This document shows positions 22,281 to 33,208 of a stretch of DNA of 64,000 bases, piece by piece. The DNA is taken from the NCBI GenBank assembly GCA_965240325.2, contig OZ251226.1:744001-808000 (forward strand). The letters are read 5' to 3'. A program made the position numbers and the translations under genes. This DNA comes from Rebecca billardiae RCC1528 (taxonomy: Eukaryota > Haptophyta). Below the pieces are notes generated by a model. That model was not told the DNA's origin. It did no database searches and was given only the letters and a program-made list of their open reading frames with translations. The stretch's first letter is position 1. Each line of letters opens with the position of its first letter.

Positions 22281-25200
22281 ATGAGGGCGGCGCTCGCCAT
22301 CGCAGCGCTCGCACTCGGGCCCGGCGTCGCCTCTGCGCAGGGCCGCGGCCCTCCAGCTGTGGTGCCCCCGACGACCACTGCCACGGCGAGGCAGGTTGCC
22401 CCTCGCCCGGTCTCCGGCGCGCCCAACCCAGCGGCGGCGGCTCATCCGGTTGCCCCTCGCAACGCCTTTGCCGCGCCCACCCCGACGGCGGCGGCGGCTC
22501 AAGGTGTCGGGCGCGCGCCCAACCCGACGGCGAATGCGCCCGTTGGGACGGCGGCGGTCGGCTCTGGCCCACTCGCAGGCGCGCCCACGCCTACCGCGGG
22601 GTTGCCCAACCAGGCGGCTGCGGCGGGGTTGCCCACCCAGGCAGCGTCAGCTCCCAGGCCAAAGACGATGGCGCCGCCGGTCTACGGCCCTCCCGAGGCG
22701 GACATCTCGCCCCGCATCCCGCAGTGCCAGCGCGAGTTCGAGACGTTCTGCAAGGGCATCGTGCCGGGGCGCAACCGGCTCTTCACCTGCCTCGCGCGGC
22801 AGATTTTGAAGCAGACGACCGCGCAGCTCGAGCCTGTCGCCTCGGCCGACAGCTCGCACGACGGCGTGTCGATGGACTGCGTGGGCGCGGTACACACGTA
22901 CCGCGTCGAGCTCGCCGTGCATCCGATGACGATGAACTATGCGATGAAGATGCAGTGCGCGCGGGACGCGACGCGCTACTGCGCGCCGCAGGTGAAGGCG
23001 CTCGCAAACCACAGCACTGGCGCGGCCGCTGAGCTGGACGTGAAGCACTGCCTGATCGAGCACAAGAAGAAGCTCAGCGCCGAGTGCCACAAGGCGGTGC
23101 TCTCCGTGCAGATCGCGGGGGCGAAGGACATCCGCCTCGAGCCTCGGACGAGCGAGGCGTGCAAGGACGACCTCGCCAAGCTGTGCGCAAAGGTGCGGCC
23201 GGGCGAGGGCCACCTGCGCTACTGCCTGCACCGGCAGCGCGACAAGCTGTCCGGCGAGTGCGTCGAGCGGCTGCTCGAGAGCGAGGCGCGCAAGGCGACG
23301 GACGTGCGGCTCAACCCGAAGCTGGTGGGTGCGTGCAAGGCGGAGATGGACCGGTTCTGCGAGGGGGTCACGCCGGGCGACGGCCGCGTGATCAACTGCC
23401 TCGCGCTGCACAAGGCGAGCCCCGCGATGTCGTCCGAGTGCGTGCGCGCGGTCAATGGCTTCTTGCAGATCCACGTCTCGTCCTTCAAGCTCGACCCGCG
23501 GATCGTGCGGCTGTGCCGGCACGACATCGAGCACTCGTGCACGCCGCCCGACGTCGCCTTCGACTTCGGCTTCCGCGAGTTCAAGGTCGACCTGGGCTCG
23601 CAGGACGGGCTGGTGCTGCAGTGCCTCAAGCTCAAGCAGCTCGAGCTCCGCTCGCAGCAGTGCTCGCGCGAGGTGTACAGACTGGTGCGCTCGACCGTCG
23701 ACTCGATGGCGCTGAGCGCGCCGCTGCGCAACGCGTGCGAGCGGGACGTGCAGCGGCTGTGCGACGCGGAGGAGAGCTGGCTGGACGACGAGGACGACGA
23801 GGACGAGGACGACGAGGACGACGAGGACGACGAGGACGGGGACGACGATGAGGACGTGCGCGCGGAGCCGCGGCTTGCAGCGCATCGCGACGCGCCCGCG
23901 AGCACCCGCGCGGCCGCGCGCCGCCGCGGGTTGAGCGGCCGCTCACCGGAAAGCGCATGCCCTCCGCGTCCGCGCCCGTCTGCCCTCGCCATCTGCGCGC
24001 GCGCAGGACGAGGACGACGAGGACGAGGACGACGAGGACGAGGAGGAGGGCTCCCTCTTCGAGCGCTCGCAGCACAACGCGCTCATGTGTCTGCACCACC
24101 ACCGGCGCAACGTCTCCGACTCGTGCAAGGCCGAGCTGTTCAAGCGGGAGGTGATCCGCTCGCAGGACATCGACTTCAGCCCGCAGCTCAAGGCGACGTG
24201 CGCGAGCGAGATCTCGGCGCTGTGCGAGGGCGTGCCGCACGGCGGCGCCGTGCTCGCCTGCCTGCAGCGCCACGTCGCGGACAAGAGCCCAGAAGTGAGC
24301 TCGCGCTGCAAGTACCTGGTCGTCGCGCGCACGGCCGCAGCATCGCAGGACTATCGGCTCAATCCGTTCATGCGCCAGCACTGCGCGACGGACATCTCGC
24401 GGCTGTGCGCATTCGCCAACCTGCCGCCGGACGCGGGGCACGTCACGTACCAGGGGAAGGTGGTCCACTGCCTGCGCAAGAAGTGCGCGCGCACGCGCCG
24501 AGCGCGCCGAGCGCGCCGAGCGCGCCGAGCGCGCCGAGCGCGCCGAGCGCGCCGAGCGCGCCGAGCGCGCCGAGCGCGCCGAGCGCGCCGAGCGCGCCGA
24601 GCGCGCCGAGCGCGCCGAGCGCGCCCGCGCTCAGCCGCGCACGCGCGCGCGCCGCGCGCCGCGCCGCCTCTCTCCGCGCGCGCGCCGCGTTGTCGCGCGC
24701 AGCCGCGAGCAGGTGCGCAACCCGCAGTGCCGCGAGGCGGTGACGCTGGACGCGCGGCTCGCCTCTCAGAACATCAAGGCCGACCGGCGCGCCACGCAGC
24801 TGTGCCAGCGCGACGCGCGCCAGCTGTGCCCGCGCGTGCGGCCGGGCGACGGCCGCGTGTGGGAGTGCCTGGCGCAGCACGACGCGCAGCTCAGCTCGTC
24901 CTGCCGCGCGGTGCTGCGCGAGCAGCAGATCGAGGCGTCGCGCAGCGTCGTCTTCGACGCGCCGCTGCAGTCGCAGTGCTCTGCCGAGATCGGAGCGTTT
25001 TGCGGCGACGTGCGTCCGGGGCAGGCGGCCATCTTCAGCTGCCTGCGCACGCACGTGGCCGAGAAGGCCTTCGGGCCGCGCTGCCGGCTGCTGATCGCGA
25101 GGCGGGTGGCGCGCGCGTCGGCGCACATGCGGCTGGACTACCGGCTGCAGCTCGCGTGCAAGACGGACGTGCGCGAGCACTGCCCGCCCCTCAGCGGGCG

Positions 25201-25896
25201 CACGGCCGCGCCGGGCGAGCGGGTCACCTGCCTGTTTTCCGCGCGAGATCGAATCTCGGACACGTGCCGCTCGCAGCTGGGCCAGATGTCGCAGCTGGCG
25301 CTCGCGCTGTACGGCAGCGTGCACGAGCCGGACGCGGCGATCCGCGCGTGCGACGCGGACGTGCAGGCGCTGTGCTACGGCAAGCGGCCGGGGCGGGAGC
25401 TGACCGGCTGCCTCGTCGAGCGCCTCGAGCAAGTCTCGGACAGGCGGTGCCGCGCCATCGTCGAGCTCGCCCAGGACAGCGCGCCCGCGGGGGCCGACGC
25501 GCTCGGCAGCCTGCAGGCGGCGCTGAAGGAGCTGCCCACCATGCAGAGCAAGCTCAACGACCTCTCCGGCCTCGTGCAGAACGCCTCGCCTGACAAGTAC
25601 GACCAGGTGCTCCACGCGATGGAAGCGAACCGCTCGCTGGTGAGCACGAGCCTCTTCGCAGCGCTGGTCGTGATCGTGTGCGGCCTCTGCTGGCTTGGTG
25701 CGTGCGCGGCGCGGCGCGTGCCCGCGCGCCGCGCGCAGCGAGCGACCGAGCGAGCGCCGCGACGCGTGCGCCCCGCAACTGACGCGCCTCGCGTGGCCCC
25801 GCGCCCCGCGCCCTCGCGCGCGCAGCCATCTACTGCGCGCGAGAGATGCACGCGCGCACGAAGGGGTACACCTACTTCGTCCCAAAGACCGGCTGA
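22281..25896 (+). CDS. GLG1: GLG1-like Golgi cysteine-rich type I membrane protein
   Basis: Related to Golgi apparatus protein 1 (GLG1/ESL-1/CFR-1), a Golgi/secretory-route transmembrane protein. The exons are 22281-23855, 24007-24482, 24703-25697 and 25826-25896. All junctions are GTGCG...AG and in phase, giving 1038 aa. The signal peptide (ALAIAALALGPGVASAQ) is followed by a Pro/Ala/Thr-rich linker (about residues 20-135). Many cysteine-rich GLG1 repeats follow, built on C-x3-x3-(F/L)C...G-x-(I/V)x2-CL, for example CKAEMDRFCEGVTPGDG and CSAEIGAFCGDVRPGQ. An acidic Asp/Glu repeat interrupts the array at exon junction 1. The single transmembrane helix is near 998-1018 (LFAALVVIVCGLCWL), followed by a short tail ending KGYTYFVPKTG. 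Intron 2 carries a 9-bp repeat array. Confidence 0.9.
24490..24630. repeat. 9-bp tandem array inside GLG1-like intron 2
   Basis: About 15 copies of gagcgcgcc lie within intron 24483-24702. A 9-base period keeps three forward frames open, producing APSAPS-like or RRARRA-like artefact translations that make the intron look coding. Confidence 0.95.
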
Positions 25897-26252
25897 GGCG
25901 GGCACGCCTCAGCCGTGCATGGACCTCGACACTGCGTCGAGTTTGTTGTCGTGCCGTGATCCAATCGGCGCCTCTCACTCAGCGGCACCGACCACGTGAG
26001 CGCATCTGCGCGCCGCCGCAGCCGGCCGCTGGGCCCGGCCCCTTGCCCTTGGCCCGGGCCGGAGCCCGGAGCGGACGTTCGTACAGCCTGCAACCGGCGC
26101 CGCCGCGCCAGGCCGCCAGGGCGGATCGACTAGAATCGAGCCCGAGGAGGGCTCCGTGGACGAGAGCTAGTCTACCGCGCTATAGCTATAGTAACAGTGT
26201 ATATATACGTGTAACTGCAGCTAACTAAGTGACTCATCATATCAGATATTCA
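25897..26252. other. Downstream of the GLG1-like gene; no gene recognised
   Basis: GC-rich until about 26150, then AT-richer with a short TATA-like run (about 26200). It probably contains 3' untranslated sequence. The two flanking genes converge here if the minus-strand fragment at 26253 is real. Confidence 0.4.
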
Positions 26253-26335
26253 TCAGTCGTACACGTGTAGCTTATTACGGTACTCGGCCTGGCGGCGCAG
26301 CTTCTCGGCGTGGGCTCGGTCCGCGTCTGCTCCGC
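26253..26335 (-). other. Possible 3' terminal exon on the minus strand
   Basis: The minus-strand frame ends in RAHAEKLRRQAEYRNKLHVYD and a stop at 26253. This is markedly more protein-like than its surroundings and is preceded by an acceptor-like gagcggagcag. It may be the last exon of an extended LARP4 transcript or of an unrecognised gene between 26335 and 27480. I could not build a continuous frame to it. Confidence 0.25.
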
Positions 26336-27480
26336 TCGAGTGCGATTGACGCCCACGAGGCCCGAGCCGTGATGTGGGCTTCGAGTCCCAACCGAATGCA
26401 GAGGCCGAGCCCCGAGGCGAAGACCGGGCCCGACCTCCAGCCGGAGCCGGCTGGCCCACCACTCGAGCGCAGCCTTGATCCAGAGCGCAGAGTGCGCAGA
26501 TGCCAGAGCGCAGAGCCTGAGGCTGGCGCAGCGGCACGCGCTGCAGCTCGTCAGGAGGCGCGATCAGCATGCACGGCACGGCGCGAGGTGGATCGAATCA
26601 CTGGGGACACTTTGCGAAAAGGGCACAACGCCCACAGCGCCCAGCGCATGGTGGTCGCCATGGCGGCCGTGCACCACGGTGGCCGTCGGCAAGCCACTCC
26701 TCGCCCGGGGCCGGCAGCCGAAGGGCGCGCGTGTGCTGCAGCTCGGAGCGCAGCCCCACAGACAGCGCCGCGGTGCGCGGCCGCGCCGGTGCCAGCGAGG
26801 ACAGCAGACGCAGTGAGCGCAGAGGCGGCAGGCACGGTGTGCATCAGACTCAGGGCGTGCAAGTAGCGTGCAAGTATGTTCAGCCGGCGAGGGCCGCTGC
26901 TCGTGGCAGCGGCGGCGGCGGCCAGGCGAGCGTGCGGCTAGTCTGCGGAGGAGCTCCCCGCCGCTGCGGCCTGCGCGGTCGAGGGAGCAAACACCGCGCG
27001 TGGGCAGCGAGCGCGCTGGGTGAGCGCGGGCGGGGCGCGACCGGGCGGCGAGGGCGCGCGCGGCGCAGCGGACGAGCGCGCACCTGCGGCGCCGCCTGCG
27101 TGCCGCCGGTCGGACTGCGCGGAGGGCCGCCTTTCTGCACCATCGCCGCCCACGAAAAACTCGAGCCTGGCAGGACGCGCGCGCGCAGCACGACGACACG
27201 CGACGGGGCGGCGTGGACGCGTGAGCACGCGGACGGCGGCGCGCGGCGAGTGGCGCAGCGCACGCGCGCAGAGGCGGGCGCAGCGGCGCGCGCACCTGCG
27301 CCCGCCCGTGGCTTCTGCTCCGCCGGCTGGCTGCCGCTGCCGGCGGTGGCAGAGGCCGCGTCCTGCTGCGACGCCCGGTCGCGCGCGAGGGGTGCGGGTG
27401 GTGTGAGATGCCGTGTGCCCGCATGGCCGCCTCGCGCCGCGCCCCCTGTCGGGGCGCATGGGCGCGCCGGCGCGGCACCG
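26336..27480. other. GC-rich stretch; LARP4 3' region or additional exons
   Basis: All six frames are largely open and Ala/Arg/Pro-rich. Near 27066-27165, on the minus strand, a block ending ccgcag/gtgcgcgcg resembles an exon-donor boundary like the others in this window. This raises the possibility of further LARP4 exons. No independent gene is supported. Confidence 0.35.
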
Positions 27481-28280
27481 TCACGGCGCGGGCGCGCGCG
27501 CGCGCACCTGCGGAGCAGAGGAAGGGGGCGTTGTGCCGCCGTTGGCGGCCGACCCTGCAGCCGACGAGCCGGTCGCTGATGGCGCGGGCCCCGCCGCCGA
27601 GGAATCCGCCGAGTCCGCCGCCGTTCCCGTCGCCGCCGCCGCCGCCGCGCCCGCCGCCGGCTGCGCCACCGCCGCCTTCTTACCCGGCATTGGCATGGCA
27701 GCGGGCATGGGCATGCTGTCGGCGCCCGCCGAGGCGGGCGTGGGGGACGCCTGCGCGCCGCTCGGCGCGCTGGGCGAGACCGGCGCCGCCGAGCTCACCG
27801 CGGGCGGCAGGCTCGAGCACGGCAGCGGCAGCCCGCCGCCCGCCGAAGCCGGCTTGCGGAACGGAGAGGCGGCTGGCGGCAGCGTCTCGTCTCGTCGGCC
27901 GCCGTCGGTCGGCGCGGCCGGCGGCGCCGGCTGCGCGTCGGCACCGGCGGCGGCGGTTGGCGCGGCCTGCGCCTCGCTTGCGCTCGCGCTCGCGCCCGCC
28001 GCGCCCGCCGCGCCCGCGAGCTTGTCGTCGCCGCCGCCGGCGGCGGCGCCGGGCTTGGCGGTCGTGCTCGCCGCAGAGAGCGAGGATGAGGAGTCCGCAC
28101 CGTCCGCCTCCGCGCCCGCTGCGCCCGCGGCGTGCGAGGGGCCTGCGCCGTCGAGCTTGAGCGCTCGGGACGTGCCGCTGGGGCTCGTGCCCGCCCCGTC
28201 CGTGAGCACTGCTGCCGTCTGCAGGTACGTGGGCTGCTGCTGCGCGCCGGGGCTGGTCGGGGGCTGGGCACTCACGCTGC

Positions 28281-28357
<77 letters not shown>

Positions 28358-30213
28358 CCGCCGGCTCCCTTGAGCAGCTCGGGCGTGGTGTGCGGCTGCT
28401 TCGCGACGACGGTGCAGTCCCCGCCGCCGTGCCCGATCGACTGCAGCTCCGCCGGCCGCACGTGCAGCGAGGTCTGCAGGCTGCCGAGCACCGACAGCAT
28501 CTCCTCCTCGCCGTAGACATAGAAGCCGGCGGCCGAGCGCTTCACCTTGGATGCGGCGAGCGGGAGCGGCGGGAAGTGGCCGAGGGAGAAGGCGGCGGGC
28601 GGCGCGCCGGCGCGCGCGGGCTGGCGCGCGCCCTCCGCCTCCGCCTTGCCCGCGAGCCCGGCCTGCCGCTCGCGCAGCTCGCGCTCCTTCTCCGCCTTCT
28701 TCTTGGCTGCTTTCTGCGCCTTTTTCGAGAGCGGAGGTTCGGCGCCCGCCGCGCCGTACGCCGCCTCGACGCCGCCGGCCATGGCGCCCATCGCGCCGGC
28801 CGGCATGCCGTGCTGCAGGAGGTACTGCTGCTGCATCGCGAACGTGTGCGGGCCGTGCGCGTGGAAGTGCGCGGCCACCTGCTGCTGCGACGGCCCACCC
28901 ATCGCAGCGCTGTTCGGGCCAACGCCCGCGCCAGCGCCCGCGCCGCGCCCGCCCTTCCCGCCGCCCGCGCCGCCCGCCGCCGCCGCGCCGCCGCTGCTGC
29001 TCGCTGCCGCGCCCGCGCCGCCCGCGTACATCGCGCCGTCGCCGTACGCCATGTACCCCTCCGCACCGGCCGGATACATCCCCGAGCCGTCCGGGTACGC
29101 GCCGTACATCGGCGCGCCGCCCATCGGCCCATAGCCCCACTGCCCGCGCCCGCCGCCGCCGCCGCCGCCGCCGCCATACCCATACGGCATGCCCGTGGGC
29201 GAGAGCGCGCCGTAGTACGGCGCGCCCGCGGGCGGCATCCCGGCGTAGCCCGTTGGCGAAGGCGAGCCCGACACGGCCGCGCCGTTCGGCGCCATGCCCA
29301 TCCCGTTGGGCGCAGTGATCGGTGGCGGCACGCCAGGCGCGCCCATCGCGCCGGCCGCAGCCGCGCCCTCTCCGGGCTTGTAAAACGAGCGGAGGAGGTT
29401 CTCGGACTTGACGCGCGCCTTGACGGGCTTGCCCTTGAGCGTCTTGCCCGGCAGCGACATGTGCGCGTCCACACACTGCTCCTCGTTGTCGAACGCCACG
29501 AACCACGTGCCGTTGATGTCCGCGCGCACCGACTCGGGCGTCGGGCACGAGTCGGCCGTGAAGAGCGCGCGGATCTCCTCCTCCGTGGTCTCCGCGTCGA
29601 TCTCGCGCAGCACGAGCGTGTTGCGCGACATCTTGATGTTTGGCCTCACCATCGTGCCCGTCGCGTCGACCGTCACCTCGGACGAGCCCTCCATCGCGCG
29701 CTTGACCACGTCGGCGTCGGCGGTGAGCATCCGGATGTTGTTGAAGCCGGCGATGATGGCGATCGGGACGAACATCTGCGAGTTCATGTGCTGCACGAGG
29801 TAAGCATCGTGCACGAGATTCTCGCGCGAGAAATAGTATTCCACCTGCCTGCGGATCGCCGCGAGCAGCTCCTCGCCCTCTGCGCATCGTGCGTGCGCGC
29901 GCGCGCGTGCCCACCGCGCGGCGCGGGGATCAGCGCTCGCAAACTGGGCAGGCACGCAAGCTGGGCCGAACGCATCACCACCTTCGCGGCGCGCACGCCC
30001 GCCGCGCTCGTCAGCGCGGGCACGAGAAGCGCATCGCGCACCTAGACTGCCAGGCACCATCGCGCCCGCGCCAGCCGCTCCCGGCGCGCCGGCCGCGGAC
30101 GCATCGGTCGTCGCATGCGCGTGCATCGCCTCCTCCGCAGACGCGTTCGCCGAGACGTCGTCGGCGGCGGTCGCAGCCACCTCAGCAGTCGCCACGTCCG
30201 CCTGCGTCGACAT
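27481..30213 (-). CDS. LARP4: La-related protein 4 (LARP4-type)
   Basis: A cytoplasmic RNA-binding protein, which in animals binds poly(A) and poly(A)-binding protein to stabilise mRNAs. Exon 1 is 30042-30213, the intron is 29880-30041 (GTGCG...AG, 162 nt), and exon 2 is 27481-29879, giving 856 aa. The La motif (about residues 60-135) contains IRRQVEYYFSRENL and MNSQMFVPIAIIAGF. The adjoining RRM-like domain contains TLVLREIDAETTEEEIRALF and WFVAFDNEEQ, in LARP4 rather than LARP1/6/7 order. The rest is disordered: Gly/Tyr-rich, a Lys/Glu helix (KKAQKAAKKKAEKEREL), an FPPLPLA motif, a poly-Gly run of about 30, and an Ala/Pro tail. The last codons (VRARAPAP) could be read-through of a GTGCG donor, so the C-terminus is uncertain. 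Confidence 0.87.
28276..28370. repeat. (CCG)n trinucleotide repeat in the LARP4 coding sequence
   Basis: About 28-30 CCG/CCA triplets encode the poly-Gly run on the minus strand. Length variation would change the protein without shifting the frame. Confidence 0.97.
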
Positions 30214-30656
30214 CTTTGCGCTGCTCACCGGCCGCTGCCCTGTTGTGTGTTGTGCTGTGTGAATCCAGTGGCGGGCGTGGGTCGCCTCCACCGTGCAGGA
30301 ACCACGAGGCAGCGCCTGCTTGAGAGGCCTGACCACCGGTCCCGCGAGCACGCGCCCTGCCGCAAAATTGGAGTAGTTTCAGACTGCGCGCCGCCTATGT
30401 TGACGCGTGCCCGCCGCACGCGCGCGGCTCAGCGATTGGCCAGCTTGCTCCGGTGGATAAGTGGATTGTCTACCCGCCTGCCAATCATTCTCCGAACTCA
30501 AGCGCGCCCTTGCGCCGCCGAGCGACCGCGCCGCCGCCGCAAGGGCACGCACTGGCGTTCCCACACTTTCAGAAATCATTCCGGTCGCGAAGGCCGAAGG
30601 ACGAAAGCCGAAAGGCCGCCGGTAATTATTATTTTGGTCCAGCAGGCACAGGCACG
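30214..30656. promoter_or_regulatory. Bidirectional promoter, LARP4 / IDI
   Basis: These 443 bases lie between the divergent ATGs. CCAAT-type motifs occur in both orientations (gattggccag near 30434 and gccaatcatt near 30480), which is consistent with but does not prove CCAAT-box control. Confidence 0.45.
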
Positions 30657-31571
30657 ATGACGACGCTCAGGACGGCCGTCCTGCTGCTCGCCGGCGCGAG
30701 CAGCAGCGCATCCTCGGCGAGGGGAGGGCGCGCGTTGGGCGCGGCCCATCTGCGCGGCACGCGCGCAGTCGCCGTGCACGCCTCGCAGCGCCCCCCAGGC
30801 GGCGTGCTCGACGGCGCCGACCCGGAGCAGGTGCGGCTGATGGAGGAGCGCGTCATCCTCGTCGACCGCGACGACCGCGTGATCGGCGACGAGTCCAAGG
30901 TGAACTCGCACCTGAACGACTTCGGCCCGATGCTCCACCGGGCATTTTCCGTGTTCCTCTTCGACGACGCGGGGCGGCTCCTCCTCCAACGACGCGCTCT
31001 CACGAAGGTCACATTCCCCGGCTACTGGACGAACACCTGCTGCTCGCACCCGCTGCATGTTCCGAGCGAGCTAGGCACGGGCGACGGCGGGCTGCTCGAC
31101 GGCGCCGTCGCCGGCGCAGCGCGCGCCGCGATCCGCAAGATGGAGCACGAGCTCGGCGTCCCTCTCGACACCTTTCAGCCGGAGGAGCTCACGTTTCTCA
31201 CGCGCATCCACTACCTCGCGCGCGCGCGCACGGACGCCGGCACGACCGGCGAGCGGCCCGAGTTCGGCGAGCACGAAATCGACTACCTGTTCTTCGTGCG
31301 CGCGCCGCCAACAGGCGTGCCCCTCGCGGCCAACCCGAATGAGGTGTGCGACACGCGCTTCGTCAGCCAGGCGGAGCTTCGCGAGATGCTGGCGGCGGCT
31401 AGATCGGGTGATCTTCAGCTCACGCCGTGGTTCGAGCTGATCGCCGAGGACCTCCTCTTCCGGTGGTGGGCCGATCTCGACGACGAGGCAGCCCTCCTGC
31501 GCCACCGGCAGGTCGAGCGCATCCGCAGGTACGGCGAGTGTGAGCAGGAAGAGGTTGGGAGAGCCGCATGA
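30657..31571 (+). CDS. IDI1: Isopentenyl-diphosphate delta-isomerase, type I
   Basis: Interconverts isopentenyl and dimethylallyl diphosphate, supplying isoprenoids for carotenoids, the chlorophyll side chain and sterols. The protein is 304 aa from a single exon. The Nudix-like core shows the catalytic Cys in TNTCCSHPLH (C128/C129), the Nudix helix AAIRKMEHELGVP and the acidic site GEHEIDYLFF (E207 the probable catalytic Glu). The family-typical C-terminus is LLFRWWADLDDEAAL. The first roughly 45 residues (MTTLRTAVLLLAGASSSASS, then Arg/Ala-rich) form a leader consistent with plastid import. The ATG at 30657 precedes this leader; the open frame upstream is low-complexity and was excluded. Confidence 0.95.
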   Translation: MTTLRTAVLLLAGASSSASSARGGRALGAAHLRGTRAVAVHASQRPPGGVLDGADPEQVRLMEERVILVDRDDRVIGDESKVNSHLNDFGPMLHRAFSVFLFDDAGRLLLQRRALTKVTFPGYWTNTCCSHPLHVPSELGTGDGGLLDGAVAGAARAAIRKMEHELGVPLDTFQPEELTFLTRIHYLARARTDAGTTGERPEFGEHEIDYLFFVRAPPTGVPLAANPNEVCDTRFVSQAELREMLAAARSGDLQLTPWFELIAEDLLFRWWADLDDEAALLRHRQVERIRRYGECEQEEVGRAA

Positions 31572-31711
31572 ACCAGGATGTGAACCAGGTCGAGCGCATC
31601 CGCAGCGGGGCCCCTGCGCCACTGATGAGCTGAGTTAAGCTGGGAATTACACGATTTACACGGTGACGGTCCGTAGGCGCTCGGGCTACCGCACGTCAAA
31701 AAATCGAGACT

Positions 31712-31808
<97 letters not shown>

Positions 31809-32136
31809 CGTTGTGAGATAATCTGATCAACTTATTATTATTGTTTTTGCTTGTTTAATAATTGGCACACCCGCGTCTGTATTAGTGCCCGTGCAGGATT
31901 CGCGCGGCTACACATTGAGATGTGCGGCCGGCGCGCCCTGCTGCCACTATGCCAGGCCCAGTGCCGGGCCGACGGGCCCGGTCGTCGCTCGACTGCTCAG
32001 TCTGCTGCTGCGCGCGACTGCGCGAGGCGGCGATTGGTCGAGGCGGTCCGTGACTCCGTCGATCTGCCCGGGATCGGGGCCGGTTGGGCCCGCGTAGAAG
32101 TATCACTTACTGTAATCGTGTTGTAAACCACCAGAG
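31572..32136. other. Intergenic, with a (TA)n microsatellite
   Basis: About 31718-31806 is an uninterrupted TA tract of roughly 88 bases. The remainder is ordinary intergenic sequence between the convergent IDI and dioxygenase genes, and no gene was found. Confidence 0.85.
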
Positions 32137-32859
32137 TCACTCATCAGCCTGCAGTTGGGCCAGTAACTTCGACATGCCATCATTGCGCACGTTGCCTACG
32201 TAGAAGTCTGAGGGCTCGTCGATTGGGACGATTCGCTCACCTGAATGATCCAGCTCGTAGTATTGGCAACGCCGAGCAAAGGAGTAAGGCGGAGCGATCA
32301 CGTCGAGCACAGCGCAGTCAGTGCATGCCAGCAGCTCGTGCACGTTGCCTCGCTCGGGTGTGAGGAATCGCACATCGCTCGGGTCGGTGAGCACACTTGA
32401 GCCCGCGAGCTTGACGCGGCTCCCCACGGACTGCGTATCGACTGGATCGTCGAGCACGTCATAGCTGCGCACAGCCAGGGTACCGTAGAGCAACTTTGAC
32501 ACGACATTCATGTGGATGTGGTCGTGCAGTGGGATGGCTGAGTTTCGCGGCAGGAAGAAGATGCCGATGGTCAGCGCGTTGGTATCCTCAACCGAGAGGT
32601 ATCCCAGGCCGGGTCGCGGCCTCCGCGCAGATGAAACCTCCTCTGGCGTCGAAGCTGGCTGCATCGCGTCTGCAGGGACCTCGAGCGGCAGGTCAGAGAC
32701 GTCGAGCTGTACGAGTGCGCGCACAACAGGCTCCATGTCAGGCGCGCCAGGCTTCGCAGCTGAGACACTGTTGCTCGCAGCACGGATGACCTCCTTGAGC
32801 GGATGCACGCGCGGCGCGAAGGTGGACAAAAGGACGCTCCACGCTGCCCCCATCCTCAT
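32137..32859 (-). CDS. Cysteamine/cysteine thiol dioxygenase (ADO/PCO family)
   Basis: A 240-aa cupin-type non-heme iron enzyme related to 2-aminoethanethiol dioxygenase and plant cysteine oxidases. Those relatives oxidise cysteamine or N-terminal cysteines and act in oxygen sensing through the N-degron pathway. The iron ligands are visible: H112 and H114 in PLHDHIHMNVVSK and H174 in GNVHELL. The following strands (SYDVLDDP, CAVLDVIAPPYS, CQYYELD) fit the family. There is no obvious targeting signal. The ATG at 32859 is followed by a second in-frame Met two codons on. Whether it uses protein or small-molecule substrates cannot be judged from sequence. Confidence 0.88.
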   Translation of the reverse strand: MRMGAAWSVLLSTFAPRVHPLKEVIRAASNSVSAAKPGAPDMEPVVRALVQLDVSDLPLEVPADAMQPASTPEEVSSARRPRPGLGYLSVEDTNALTIGIFFLPRNSAIPLHDHIHMNVVSKLLYGTLAVRSYDVLDDPVDTQSVGSRVKLAGSSVLTDPSDVRFLTPERGNVHELLACTDCAVLDVIAPPYSFARRCQYYELDHSGERIVPIDEPSDFYVGNVRNDGMSKLLAQLQADE

Positions 32860-32999
32860 CGCGTGCCGAGCGCACGCTCGGCGTCGACGCGATCCTTGCG
32901 TTGACCGCGACCGGCCGTCGCTGCCCTCGCCCCTGGTTGCGGCGCCTTGGCGTGTCTCTCGTCTGTGGCCGAATATTATGATTCAGCGCGCAGTGCTCC
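32860..32999. other. Upstream flank of the dioxygenase gene
   Basis: Probably its promoter. It ends at a LINE-like remnant inserted about 140 bases upstream of the start codon. Confidence 0.4.
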
Positions 33000-33208
33000 G
33001 GAAATCGTTTTCCGCGACAACCGCGGTGGCGCGCGCGCGTCGACGCCAGACGGCGCGTCGGGCTTCCGCTCGGCGATGGAATGATGGGCGACTACGAGGG
33101 GGGCACGACGGCGAGGAGCGCTGATCCTGGTGTTTGTCCCTGCTGCTCGATCTGCTGCTACAGCTAGCTGACTCTGACGCCTCGGCCCGTTGCATGCCAC
33201 GTCGTTAA
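33000..33208 (+). mobile_element. LINE-like 3' end (copy C), severely 5'-truncated
   Basis: It encodes only the last residues of the same ORF as copy A (RGGARASTPDGAS, then FRSAME and a stop at 33082-33084). The shared 3' tail follows (gatcctggtgtttgtccctg, gctgctcgatctgctgctac) and ends ccacgtcgttaatt. Opposite orientation to copy A. Confidence 0.75.

Noticed and set aside
26360-26420. Possible tRNA B-box (gcttcgagtcccaa)
   Set aside because: No matching A-box or cloverleaf arms could be drawn on either strand.
27680-30045. Several 300-740-codon frames over the LARP4 locus on both strands
   Set aside because: They are shadows. Only the minus-strand frame with La motif and RRM shows domains.
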